DNA from: Sunxiuqinia rutila
GTDB taxonomy: Bacteria; Bacteroidota; Bacteroidia; Bacteroidales; Prolixibacteraceae
DNA length: 64,000 bases
Assembly: GCF_050589705.1 (NCBI RefSeq)
Contig: NZ_JBNGOT010000010.1
Coordinates: 103,239 to 167,238 of the forward strand
Direction of reading: 5' to 3'
Shown here: positions 36,996-46,872 of the stretch, piece after piece
How the letters are laid out: every line of letters starts with the position of its first letter
Numbering within the stretch: the stretch's first letter is position 1
The notes under the pieces: model-generated
Seen by the model: only the letters and a program-made list of their open reading frames with translations
Told to the model about the DNA's origin: nothing
Database searches by the model: none
Translations under genes and position numbers: made by a program

Positions 36996-38384
36996 TCAGA
37001 GTTTTATCTCGCGAACCGTGCCATTATCCAGGCGCGATTCTTCTGCCATAAAACCCATCAAATGGCTTTCCATTGATGCCTGAATGGTGGAAGTAAGCAA
37101 AGTTGGGTCTTGAAAACTTACCGCCCTAACAAAATCATGCACCAAGCCGTGGTCGCCACCACCGTGCCCGGAACCATTATTGTTTGCTTTGCTTGCATCC
37201 CACACTTCCTGTTTCCCTGTAAGTGAATTTGTAATTGTCAATGTATGCTCATCTCCAATCATATCACCGTTAGTACAAAAAATTCGTGTCCGCCGCCCAC
37301 CGTAATGCGAATGAGCCTCCATGGAAAAGGCTACTGTTATCCCACCTTCAAATTCAAAATTTGTTATCTGATGATCCACCACATCGTTATCGCAGCGATA
37401 AACACAACGTCCGTAGGGTCCGTTTTTCAATTCACGCGTTATGGTATTATCATTCACTTCTTCCAATTGTAAATGGTGCAGCCACCCTCTTTCGTCTTTG
37501 TAAATTTTTATGGCCGAATACGGACATTGCCGCTCCACTCCACAACCATCGGTACAACGAGCAGTAGAACCATCAGGGGCATTTTCTTTTCGAAAAACCG
37601 ACAGAGAACCCATAGAAGAAACTTTTGTACTTGGTTTGCCTACAAGCCAACGCAAAATATCAGTGTCGTGACACGATTTTGAAAGAATAATAGGATTGGA
37701 TTTCTTTGAATTGCCCCAATTACCACGAACAAAAGAGTGCGCCATGTGTATTCTTCCTATTGGCTCCAAATGTTGCACGCTAACTACGTTACCAATCTCT
37801 CCCGAATCGATTACCTCTTTTATTTTACGGAAATAGGAAGTATAACGTAAAACGTGACAAACTGCAACAATGGCTTCTTTCTTCTCAGCCAGTTTAAGAA
37901 TATCGTTGCACTCGCTCCAGGACTGCGCGATGGCTTTTTCAAGCAACAAATCGTAACCCAGGTTTAAACCCGCCATTGCCGGGCCATAATGTAAATCATC
38001 GGGTGTTGTAATAATTATAGCATCGGCAAATTTTGGTTTTTCGAATACATGCTCCCATGTAACAAACTGGTTTTCTTCAGGGATATTAAAGGCTTTTGCC
38101 ATGCGCTCGCGCCGATACGGAATTGGCTCTGCTACACCTACTATCTGCAATTCATCTGGGTACTTTAAGGCATATGAACTGTATGCCAGCCAACCGCGGC
38201 CTCCGGCACCACATACAATGGCTGTTACCGGTTTATCTAATTTCTTTTTATCCTTTTTAAATAGTGGTAAACTATTTATTTCTGAAGTTTCAGCTTCAAT
38301 AGCTTTTCCTGCAAGCGGTACTCCAACTGCTGCTAATCCTAAGGATTTCAGCACGCTTCTTCTGTTCCAGTTTGATTGTGACAT
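36996..38384 (-). CDS. Gfo/Idh/MocA-family oxidoreductase with Tat-like signal
   Basis: With the ATG at 38384 the protein is 462 residues and begins with a twin-arginine-like signal (NWNRRSVLKSLGLAAVGVPLAG). The Rossmann region CGAGGRGWLAYSSYALKYP, the EKAIAQSW motif with its lysine near the cofactor, and GGDHGLVHDF are those of Gfo/Idh/MocA proteins. A cysteine cluster CTDGCGVERQC is inserted in the C-terminal domain, as seen in many exported Bacteroidota members. Exported members include redox and NAD-dependent glycosidase enzymes (GH109-like); which applies here is open. Confidence 0.85.
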   Translation of the reverse strand: MSQSNWNRRSVLKSLGLAAVGVPLAGKAIEAETSEINSLPLFKKDKKKLDKPVTAIVCGAGGRGWLAYSSYALKYPDELQIVGVAEPIPYRRERMAKAFNIPEENQFVTWEHVFEKPKFADAIIITTPDDLHYGPAMAGLNLGYDLLLEKAIAQSWSECNDILKLAEKKEAIVAVCHVLRYTSYFRKIKEVIDSGEIGNVVSVQHLEPIGRIHMAHSFVRGNWGNSKKSNPIILSKSCHDTDILRWLVGKPSTKVSSMGSLSVFRKENAPDGSTARCTDGCGVERQCPYSAIKIYKDERGWLHHLQLEEVNDNTITRELKNGPYGRCVYRCDNDVVDHQITNFEFEGGITVAFSMEAHSHYGGRRTRIFCTNGDMIGDEHTLTITNSLTGKQEVWDASKANNNGSGHGGGDHGLVHDFVRAVSFQDPTLLTSTIQASMESHLMGFMAEESRLDNGTVREIKL

Positions 38385-38471
38385 GGTAATAATATTATTT
38401 TTTGCGATACTCGCATAATGTATAAATTGCATTCTGCTTCTTATTCATTATAAAAAGAAAATGTTTAATTA

Positions 38472-41400
38472 TTAATTAAGTTCCTTCAGCAAGTAAAGCA
38501 GTAATTCAAAGCGTTTATCTTTAAACCTGGTATCGTATGCCATTACAATGCCTGTGTCATGTTTTATCTGATGTTCGATATCACCTGCATCGCCATTTTG
38601 GTCAAGCTTTGCTTTTACCCACTCCAGATAAAGACTTTCGGGATACTTTTTTAAGAAGTCGGAAAGCTTGAGTTGGGCTTCTTCTTCCCTGTTATATTGT
38701 TTTAACATCATTAACTGAAGAAATAAGCTTGAATTTTCTTCTTTAAAGCCGGGATGGTCGTAATCTGTTATCTTTAATGCTATACTTTTTGCTTTTTGCT
38801 TGTCTCCTTTTGCGTTGTAGGCTAGAAACAGGATGTAATCTTCTAATCTTTCATCCACATCGTAGGGTTTCCCAACTCCAAGATTCAGTGGCCATTTCTT
38901 TGCTTTTTGTACTAGTTTGATGGCTTTACTGTATTTTCCACTATTTATTGCCCGCACTGCAGAGCGAATACATACCTCATTATACAAATCACGACCTACA
39001 GTAGCTCCTTCGAATGGTAAAAGCTCATAGTTCTCCAGGAAATAAACAGCCTCCTCAAATTTCTCTTCACCACTTAAACACTGAGCGTAACACAATCCTA
39101 TTGCCGACTGTTCGGGATGAGTTTGCAAGAATGGCTGGATGATTTTCTTTGCTTCTGAAGGCTTGTTATCCTTTAAATAAGAATTAGCCACCTCCAGAGC
39201 TGCCCTCCAACTTTCAGGTTCGAGCTCCAAGGCCATTTTAGCACATTGCAGCTTTTCTTCTTTCGAATCCAACAACTTCATTTTTGCCAGATAAAAGGCC
39301 GCAAAATCAGGGTTGTTCTCACATAGCTCAAATTGCTGGACGGCTTTTTCAAGCAGTCCTTTGTTCCAATAAACAAGCCCAAGATAATAGTTAAGCTTCC
39401 AGTGACTATGTGTGTTTAAAAACGATTCAATTAATTTTGCCGTTTGGGCACGATGCGGAAATACAAATTGAGCCGACTGCGATACCACCTTATTTATGTA
39501 ACTTTCCGTATCTGAATTTTTCAAATGTGCTAGCCACAGATTCACAACCGCATTTTCGGGAGCGAGTTCCAATACTTTTACTGCTTCCTGTTTGCACCCT
39601 TTTTCGTAATAAGAAATTGCCAGATCCAGATAAGATTCATGGGGTAGCTCATTGCTGATCCCTGACACAAAAAGCTTTTGGTCTTCCATTTTTTCAGAAA
39701 GAAGAAAGGTTTCAAATTTCTGAAAATGGTTGGTTCCATCCAATTCTGCTATTGTTTTTAAAAGTTCCTTCGCTCTTTCCTTATCCCCGGATTTTCGGGC
39801 TGAAAGTGCCTGTATTTGTAGTGCATCCAAATTATAGGCATTATAAGCGAGGGCCTTATTTGCATATTGTTCTGCTTTCGACCAGTTTTCTTCATTCAGA
39901 AATAAATTAGCTAACTCAGTAGCTGCTGCAAAACGAAAAGCAACTTTACCCATAGCAATTGAAAAACCGCTTTTGGCAGTTGTAATGTCACCACTCTCCC
40001 TACAAATTAATCCCAGCAAATAATTCGCCTCTCCGTCGTAGGTATCAATCGACAGCGCTTTATGGATTAACTCCAAAGCTTTTTGGTAATCCATCTGTCG
40101 GTAATAAGACAGAGCTAGACGATTTAAGGCCGGCAAAAATCCGGTGTCTTCTTTTAAGGCACTTTCGTAGTGTATTTTTGCCTGCGAGTACTCTCGTTGT
40201 TTTTCCAGCTCAAGTCCCTTGATGAACCGGCCGTATGCCGAATCCCAGTTAAATTCATTATTGGCAAGTATCGGGCGGTCGACTAAGGTTTCTTCCGGGA
40301 TTGACGAATATGTAAGTTTGTTATCGCCAAGAGTAACCTTAAGCACATCACTGGCATTTGATTCTATATTCGTTTCAAACAATTGCAAAGGATCCAGCTT
40401 TAAATTTTCCGAGAAAACAAGATTCCCATTTTTATATATGCAAAGCAGGTCTTCTACCATCTGTAAGGCACCTAAAACTATTTTTTGTTTTCCTTCCTGC
40501 TTGTTAATATTCAAAACCCCAAACTCCGATGCGGCCACCATTCCTCCGGTTCCCTTTAAAGGAAACCATATTTCATTCATGATATCAGCATCGTGAGGTA
40601 CAAATTCTTTGTGTTTAAATGGAGTTAAAGTGCTACTATTGGCTGCTTGATTAAACAACTTCCCCGCCTGAAATTCGATGTATTGTCCATCGGTGTCGGT
40701 CATTAAATCTTCCCAAACCATCCCTTCAGGTGCAAGTCCCCAAATCCAGAGTTTTTTCCCTGGTTTTTCATCAAAATTACCGTAATGTCCAAAGCCAAAA
40801 TCTTCGTTATGCCAATAGCCCCCAAAGAAATCGGAGTAAGAATTCATTACATGGTATGATTTATAGCTACCAAAATTGTTGTTTTTATACCAATTTATTT
40901 CACGATTATTATCAGTTGGCCAGTTTCCAACCTCTTCGCCGTGCCCAATCCAGTTTTTTCCCGGATATATAAACTCCAGATCGTCGCCGGCTTTGGCGGC
41001 TGCATTCATCCAATGATAATAGGTGCAAGGCAGTTCAGTGTTATTAAACCAGCTTGCCTTTGTTTCGAAGAAAGCTTTTCCCGGCGAGACTTTAATTTCC
41101 ACGTTCCATTTGGTTCCCGATGGTAAATCAATTGCCCCGACCACACACGAAACGCTTCCGTCTTCATTTTCCTTCGTAACATAATCAACGGGAGTAGCGC
41201 AGGTTGGAATATGCCCGATATCTCCGAAATTATATTCCAGTCCGCCCGATGTCCAGGCTCCCCGCATGGCGACATCTCTGAATTTCACAACATGATTGTA
41301 GTAGAGAAATTCTTTGCCAGTCGATTTTTCTCTGGCTCCCCAGATTTTCCCTCCAATCTCAGGACAAACAAATACCTTTATGTATTCGTTTTCAAGTACA

Positions 41401-41612
41401 ACCATTTTCCATTTTTGCTGAAGGGCATGGTTGGTGTATCCATGAAAATAGAAATACGGATACATACGGTTTATTTCCGGCACCGGATCAGGATCGGAAA
41501 AGGGATAGGTTTTAAACTCAATTAGCTCTTCCTTGATTTTCGCTTTTTGAGCATTCACATTTAATATTAGCCCACCCATAATTAGTCCCACTACTATTCT
41601 AATAAGGTTCAT
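38472..41612 (-). CDS. DUF5107 protein with C-terminal TPR repeats
   Basis: The 1046-residue exported protein (signal peptide to about NVNAQ) has an N-terminal DUF5107 domain (about 60-380, including WKMVVLENEYIKVFVCPEIGGKIWGA, GLEYNFGDIGHIPT, CTYYHWMNAA), which resembles the galactose-mutarotase-like sandwich. Residues of about 460-1030 are tetratricopeptide repeats (for example ALNRLALSYYRQMDYQKALELIHKAL). DUF5107-TPR proteins are common in PULs and some sandwich relatives are beta-arabinofuranosidases or transferases, but the role is unknown to me. It lies between the oxidoreductase and GH5 genes. Confidence 0.82.
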   Translation of the reverse strand: MNLIRIVVGLIMGGLILNVNAQKAKIKEELIEFKTYPFSDPDPVPEINRMYPYFYFHGYTNHALQQKWKMVVLENEYIKVFVCPEIGGKIWGAREKSTGKEFLYYNHVVKFRDVAMRGAWTSGGLEYNFGDIGHIPTCATPVDYVTKENEDGSVSCVVGAIDLPSGTKWNVEIKVSPGKAFFETKASWFNNTELPCTYYHWMNAAAKAGDDLEFIYPGKNWIGHGEEVGNWPTDNNREINWYKNNNFGSYKSYHVMNSYSDFFGGYWHNEDFGFGHYGNFDEKPGKKLWIWGLAPEGMVWEDLMTDTDGQYIEFQAGKLFNQAANSSTLTPFKHKEFVPHDADIMNEIWFPLKGTGGMVAASEFGVLNINKQEGKQKIVLGALQMVEDLLCIYKNGNLVFSENLKLDPLQLFETNIESNASDVLKVTLGDNKLTYSSIPEETLVDRPILANNEFNWDSAYGRFIKGLELEKQREYSQAKIHYESALKEDTGFLPALNRLALSYYRQMDYQKALELIHKALSIDTYDGEANYLLGLICRESGDITTAKSGFSIAMGKVAFRFAAATELANLFLNEENWSKAEQYANKALAYNAYNLDALQIQALSARKSGDKERAKELLKTIAELDGTNHFQKFETFLLSEKMEDQKLFVSGISNELPHESYLDLAISYYEKGCKQEAVKVLELAPENAVVNLWLAHLKNSDTESYINKVVSQSAQFVFPHRAQTAKLIESFLNTHSHWKLNYYLGLVYWNKGLLEKAVQQFELCENNPDFAAFYLAKMKLLDSKEEKLQCAKMALELEPESWRAALEVANSYLKDNKPSEAKKIIQPFLQTHPEQSAIGLCYAQCLSGEEKFEEAVYFLENYELLPFEGATVGRDLYNEVCIRSAVRAINSGKYSKAIKLVQKAKKWPLNLGVGKPYDVDERLEDYILFLAYNAKGDKQKAKSIALKITDYDHPGFKEENSSLFLQLMMLKQYNREEEAQLKLSDFLKKYPESLYLEWVKAKLDQNGDAGDIEHQIKHDTGIVMAYDTRFKDKRFELLLYLLKELN

Positions 41613-41833
41613 CGTTAAAAAATTGTTTCATATTTATTGTAAAAATCCATTCATTTGCGCACCATCTAACATACTGGCTGTCAGATAATTGCAATTTAGC
41701 ACTATTAATTACATTCAATTAGTACCTCTCGAACAGGAGTTTAACCGATCAGAGAGGCACAAAAGATAACTATCTAGATTTTAACCAAATACATCTACTC
41801 AACCACTATGCAAGGCGATTTCCCTATCTTTGA

Positions 41834-43453
41834 TTAATCCATCGTAGCCTCACAATTTGGAAGAATGGTAAACTTCACTTCACGCACTTGCTCCTGGCCT
41901 TGAGGTTGAATCACCAGGTATCCTCCCTTTCCTTCATCATTTTTAACAAACTTATAAGCGTCAGACTCAGGTAAAATTTTCACAGAATTGGTGGATACAT
42001 TCTCAAATACAGGGATATAAATGCGTGTTGGGGCTTTTACCTCAGCTTTCTCCTGCCATTTACAAGAAAATGAATTCGCTTTGATATTATATTTGTAAGA
42101 TAATAATGTACCTGCTATCTCAGAAGGGAAAGGACGAATTACGCCATATTTAAAGTAAGAGTATTGTTCAGTCCCCTTATGATAAGCCCAGTAAGTATTA
42201 TTGAACAAATACTTTTCAAACAGGCTCAAGTTACGATGTGCCAATTCTGTTCTTCCTGGGGTTTCATGGCCTAGGGCACCCCACTCGCCTATAAGAACAG
42301 GAACATTCATACGCTGTCCACTCTCATTAATCCGTTCAAAAATCAATTCGAGGCGATCATCACTTGAATCCGACAAGTTATCAGTATCAACCAATAGATC
42401 ATAACCGTGAGCAGCATACACCACATTTCTGTCAACTTCTCCGTTTGACAGTTTAAATGGTTTAAGTGCAGTATAAACCCCGCTATTACAAAAATAGCTA
42501 TGGTTAAAAAACAGCATTTTATCCTGAGAAACCTCCCGAACTGCGTCTGCAACTTTTTGATAAAAGCTTTGCAAAACACCTTTTTCAAACACACTATTTA
42601 ATTCATACACCGCATCCATAACTTTTGCAAAACTTTCCTTATCATTAACCAATTGCAAAGCTTCATAACGGTTCCCTGTATTTTCCCACATTTTTGCAAC
42701 ATCCATTGCAGATACCTCTTCATTTGTTTTTTCAGAAACTACTTTGGCGTATGCACTAAATAAAACTGGCATAAACATCTTTGCGTCTGTTCCGGCAAAT
42801 GGTTCATTCATTATATCGAAGCCTATCACAGTTGGATTATCCGCATAACGCTTGGCTAAATGTTGAACGGCGTCGGCATAATGGTCTTGTACTCCCATCC
42901 CATCACTTACCGGTTTATTCGCCCAGAAATTATCCCAGGATTTCTGTACCGCAGAACTTATTAGGTAAGAATCACTCCACACAGCACCTGTAATATGCTC
43001 TTCTCCTTCATCTAATGTAGCCCACTCAGGAGCCCCATCACTAAATTTAACACTGAATAAATCCTGGTGCATATCAAGAAAGACAAACAGGTTATTATCT
43101 TCCGCCCATTTAACTTGCTCATCTATCTTCTTTAGGTATTCCTCGTTGTAAACACCTGGTTCAGGTTCCAGTCCATCCCAAATAACACCTAACCGAATCA
43201 CATTAAAGCCCCATTTTCTGAAGCTCCGGAATTCTTCTACTCCCTCTGGTCCAATATAACCTTCCTCTGGTTTCTTATTTACAAGATTCACCCCATTCAA
43301 AAGTACTTGTCGTCCATGATGATCAATAAATAATCTATCTTCAATATGTAATCTTGTTGCATTAATATCAATAGCAATATCTTTTTCTACTTCCTGACAA
43401 GCCCCAATTAATAATCCCAGACTAATAAAAACTAAATAATAAATTCGTTTCAT
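41834..43453 (-). CDS. GH5 family glycoside hydrolase (endoglycoceramidase-like), lipoprotein
   Basis: The 539-residue protein has a lipoprotein signal (LIGAC, C19) and a GH5 TIM barrel: LLNGVNLVNK, WGFNVIRLGVIWDGLEPEPGVYN, FVFLDMHQD, the acid/base E217 in FDIMNEPF and the nucleophile E390 in VLIGEWGALG. The long HQDLFS strand and the C-terminal beta-sandwich recall endoglycosylceramidase-like GH5 subfamilies (GH5_28/29 group). Other GH5 activities, such as on galactosyl glycans, are possible. Upstream lie a 30-codon lipoprotein frame and the GH2 gene. Confidence 0.85.
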   Translation of the reverse strand: MKRIYYLVFISLGLLIGACQEVEKDIAIDINATRLHIEDRLFIDHHGRQVLLNGVNLVNKKPEEGYIGPEGVEEFRSFRKWGFNVIRLGVIWDGLEPEPGVYNEEYLKKIDEQVKWAEDNNLFVFLDMHQDLFSVKFSDGAPEWATLDEGEEHITGAVWSDSYLISSAVQKSWDNFWANKPVSDGMGVQDHYADAVQHLAKRYADNPTVIGFDIMNEPFAGTDAKMFMPVLFSAYAKVVSEKTNEEVSAMDVAKMWENTGNRYEALQLVNDKESFAKVMDAVYELNSVFEKGVLQSFYQKVADAVREVSQDKMLFFNHSYFCNSGVYTALKPFKLSNGEVDRNVVYAAHGYDLLVDTDNLSDSSDDRLELIFERINESGQRMNVPVLIGEWGALGHETPGRTELAHRNLSLFEKYLFNNTYWAYHKGTEQYSYFKYGVIRPFPSEIAGTLLSYKYNIKANSFSCKWQEKAEVKAPTRIYIPVFENVSTNSVKILPESDAYKFVKNDEGKGGYLVIQPQGQEQVREVKFTILPNCEATMD

Positions 43454-43592
43454 AATTGTTATTCTTACTTATTTTAATTTGATTCCAACAACTTCCCCAA
43501 ACATAAGCAATTAGAGCACTCCCATTTGCATTTAGGGATATTTACAGCTATTATGGGATAAAGGTGCTATATAAGAACAAACATCGTGAGTT

Positions 43593-43685
43593 TCAAAGCT
43601 TCTCAAGGTGTCGTTTGGGCTGTTTCGAGCATGCCGATGTTACCAGCAGGCCAATTAGTAAGAATAGTACGGCAGTAATTTTCAT
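43593..43685 (-). CDS. Tiny putative lipoprotein (30 residues)
   Basis: The frame MKITAVLFLLIGLLVTSAC then SKQPKRHLEKL has a textbook lipoprotein signal (lipobox TSAC, C19) and ends after 11 further residues. It lies in the 291-base gap between GH2 and GH5, where no other gene fits. It could be a real small lipoprotein or the stump of a truncated lipoprotein gene. Confidence 0.4.
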   Translation of the reverse strand: MKITAVLFLLIGLLVTSACSKQPKRHLEKL

Positions 43686-43744
43686 AAGCTATAATTTTTG
43701 AATTGGGTGCAATATAAATCTAAAGGAAACTTCTTTGTTACCAT

Positions 43745-46700
43745 CTATAGTATATTTTTTATGAGTTCGAGCCCCCAGGAATCATCGCCACCTACACCGT
43801 GTATTTTGTAATCGATATTTATGTTTATCAAATCGCGTTGTTGGATTTCGTGCGGGTGTTTTGCGGCTTCCAAATCGCTTTCCAAGTAGGGCCAGGCACG
43901 AAATGAAAAAGGTTGAATCCCACGAATCACAATTCCTTCCCCAATTTTATTTGTGAATTTTGCATAGCGTGTATCACAACGGTTACTATTGTCCTGTGGC
44001 GAGATATAGGATGTAATAAATTCATTCAGAGTTGATTTGTACAATCCCAACATTGCACCGTTTTTACGATCGGGATAATTTTCATGAGGCCCTCTGCCAT
44101 ACCATTTAATATGGAAATATTGTTTTGGGATTGCTATGCGAAAACCAAATTTTGGCATTAGCTGATTTGAATTACCCGAAGGATTATAATCGCCATTTAC
44201 CTGCACTTCTCCACTTGCAGAAATTGTATAAGTTAATTTATAGGTGGCTTTAATTTTATCCAATTGAATAGCAAATTCAATAATAAGTTGATTGTCGGCT
44301 TTGTTTTCAGTGACATTCACCTCAGAAATTTTTCGGTTTTGAGCTGCTTCTTTCCAATCGCCCAAACGTCGGACATAATTGTTCTTTTCCTGGTTATCGT
44401 TTGGTGACTTCCAAAACAGGACCCTAATGGGCTAACAATGAATTCATTGCCACTAAATACGAAGCTTATTAATGCGCCACTTTTTAAATCAAATTCTATT
44501 TCAAAATTTTTCCCTTCAACTTGAATTGACTTTTTGTTTTTCGAATACTGAAACTTTTGATTATTATTTTGAGCCAATTCGGGAACATTGTAATTGTTTA
44601 ATATAAATTGTTCTTTAGAAACCACCGTTCCTTTCTTGGCCCAATTTGTATCATCACTTAAACGGGCATAAATATTTAGAGTGTACTCACCTTGTTTAAA
44701 ATCTAATTCTGGAAGGCTAATAGATTTTGTGATTGATTCATCTGGAGCAACATCTAATTCATCTAATTTTCCATTCGAAACTTCTTTCCCATTTAAGTTT
44801 AGTTTCCATTTAAAATCAAACTCCTTCAGACTAATAAAATCGTAGCGGTTAGTAATCTTCACCGAAGGATTTTCTGCATCAAACCATTCGAAATTTATCG
44901 ACTGATGAATTTTTTGCGCTGCAAAATAATGCGGATTAGGTTTGCGATTGGTTGCAATTAAACCGTTAATACAAAACTCCGCATCGTTTGGGGCATCGCC
45001 AAAGTCTCCTCCAATAGCAAAAAACTCATTTTCGTTTAGTTCCAGTTGCTGAGGGTTTTCAGGATATATTAACTTAGAGCCATCGATAGGCTTAGCCAAA
45101 CCCTGATCAACCCAATCCCAAATTGCACCTCCGGCAAAACGATTGAAATCGTAAATTACATCCCAGTATTCCTTTAAGTTACCAAGAGAATTCCCCATTG
45201 CGTGGGCATACTCCCGCATAATAATGGGTCGGTCGGTATGGTCTTCAACCATTCGTTGTACCTTATCGGGGTGGATATATGAAAAGTCGTACATATCCGA
45301 AGCATCCATATCGCTGTCGCAAAATACCATAGCTTTTGGGATAATCTGGCGGATACTTTCTGCCATGGCCAACATGTTCCTGCCCCTGCCTCCTTCATTT
45401 CCAAGCGACCAGATGATTACACTTGCATGGTTTTTATCCCTTTCCACCATCGAAACAGCACGGTCAACATGTGCCTTTTCCCATTCGGGATTATCTCCCA
45501 ATATTTTATTGCCAATATCGTAGCCGTGCGACTCCTGGTTGGCTTCGTCCATGAGGTAAATACCATATTCATCGCAGAGCTTGTACCATTGCGGAGAATT
45601 AGGATAGTTGCTGGTGCGTACAAAATTAATATTGCATTGCTTTAACAATTTTATATCGGTAAGCATAGTTTCGTTATCAACATATCGTCCGGTCCGTGGA
45701 TGGTGTTCGTGACGATTAACCCCTTTTAGTTTAACCAATTCTCCATTAATTTTAAACAAGACGCCATCAATTTCAACTTCTTTAAATCCAAATTTCCATG
45801 GAATATTTTCAGTTACTTTTCCGCTTGCATCTTTTAACTGAAGCAATACGGTAGACAGATTTGGTGTTTCAGCATTCCAATGCAAAGGCTCTTTTACCAC
45901 CATTTTCAGGCTTATTCCCGTCTCCTCTTCCGAAGAAAGTTCAGGTAGCTGTGCCAGCAAAATTGTATTGCTTTGCTGGACTATATTTTTATTCCCATCA
46001 AAAAGCGTTGCCCGTACCTTTAAGCCTTTTGCAATTTCATTCGAAGCATTTTTAACTTTTACATCAATCGTTAAGTGTGCATCTTCATAATTTTCATCAA
46101 AATCAATGGCTAACTTAAAATAGTGAATGAAAGTTTTACTCCTGGCAATTAAAGTTACATCACGATAAATTCCGCTTAATCGCCACATGTCCTGACATTC
46201 GAGGTAACTTCCATCCGACCAGCGATAGACTTCAACAGCAATTGTATTCTCGCCAACTTTTACAAATTCAGAAATACTAAATGTTGCCGGGGTCATACTT
46301 CCCTGGTTGTATCCAACTTTTTCGCCATTAACCCATATATAAAATGCAGATTTAACGCCGTCAAATTGTACAAAAAGTTCTTTGTCTATCCACTCATCTG
46401 TAATATGAAACGTTCTTTTGTAACTACCTACGGGATTTCGAAGTTCAAAACTGGTATATTCCGTTAAAGGTATGGCTGTAACCTTAGGCTGCTCCTTTTT
46501 AAAGGGATACTTTATATTAGTGTAAATTGGTAACCCAAAACCCTGCATCTGCCAGTTTCCAGGAACCATAATTTCATTCCATGCCTCAACATCAAAATTA
46601 TTTTTGTAAAAATCTACCTGACGCTCGTCGGAATTAGCTACCCAATTAAATTTCCACTTTCCGTTTAACGTTAATTCGCTATCGGCATGTCTAAAAGTCA

Positions 46701-46851
46701 GTGCATCTTGCACCTTTGAATAGGATGAAAAAGTCGCAGTGGTATTCTCTTTATTTATACCCACTATTTGAGGATTTTCCCAATCGTTAATGGTTTGGGC
46801 TTTGAGTTCGAAAAAACTAATTATCAATAAAAACAATGTACCTAACCTCAT
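43745..46851 (-). pseudogene. GH2 beta-galactosidase split by a one-base frameshift
   Basis: The first frame (46851-44317) gives an exported protein with GH2 sugar-binding, immunoglobulin-like and TIM-barrel domains: acid/base E486 in WSLGNEGGRG and nucleophile E547 in IMREYAHAMGNS. Near residue 810 the frame runs into an unrelated 35-residue tail. The second frame (from 44365) resumes the domain 5. Joining them gives SPL-(R)-VLFWKSPNDNQ, the usual beta-galactosidase FWRAPTDND-like segment, if one base is added at about 44421-44433 (CCC or GGG runs). Total length 3107 bases is one short of 1036 codons. The lesion is either a true mutation or a homopolymer sequencing error; the rest looks intact. 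Confidence 0.9.
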
Positions 46852-46872
46852 TTTATCTCTATTTTTAACTAA

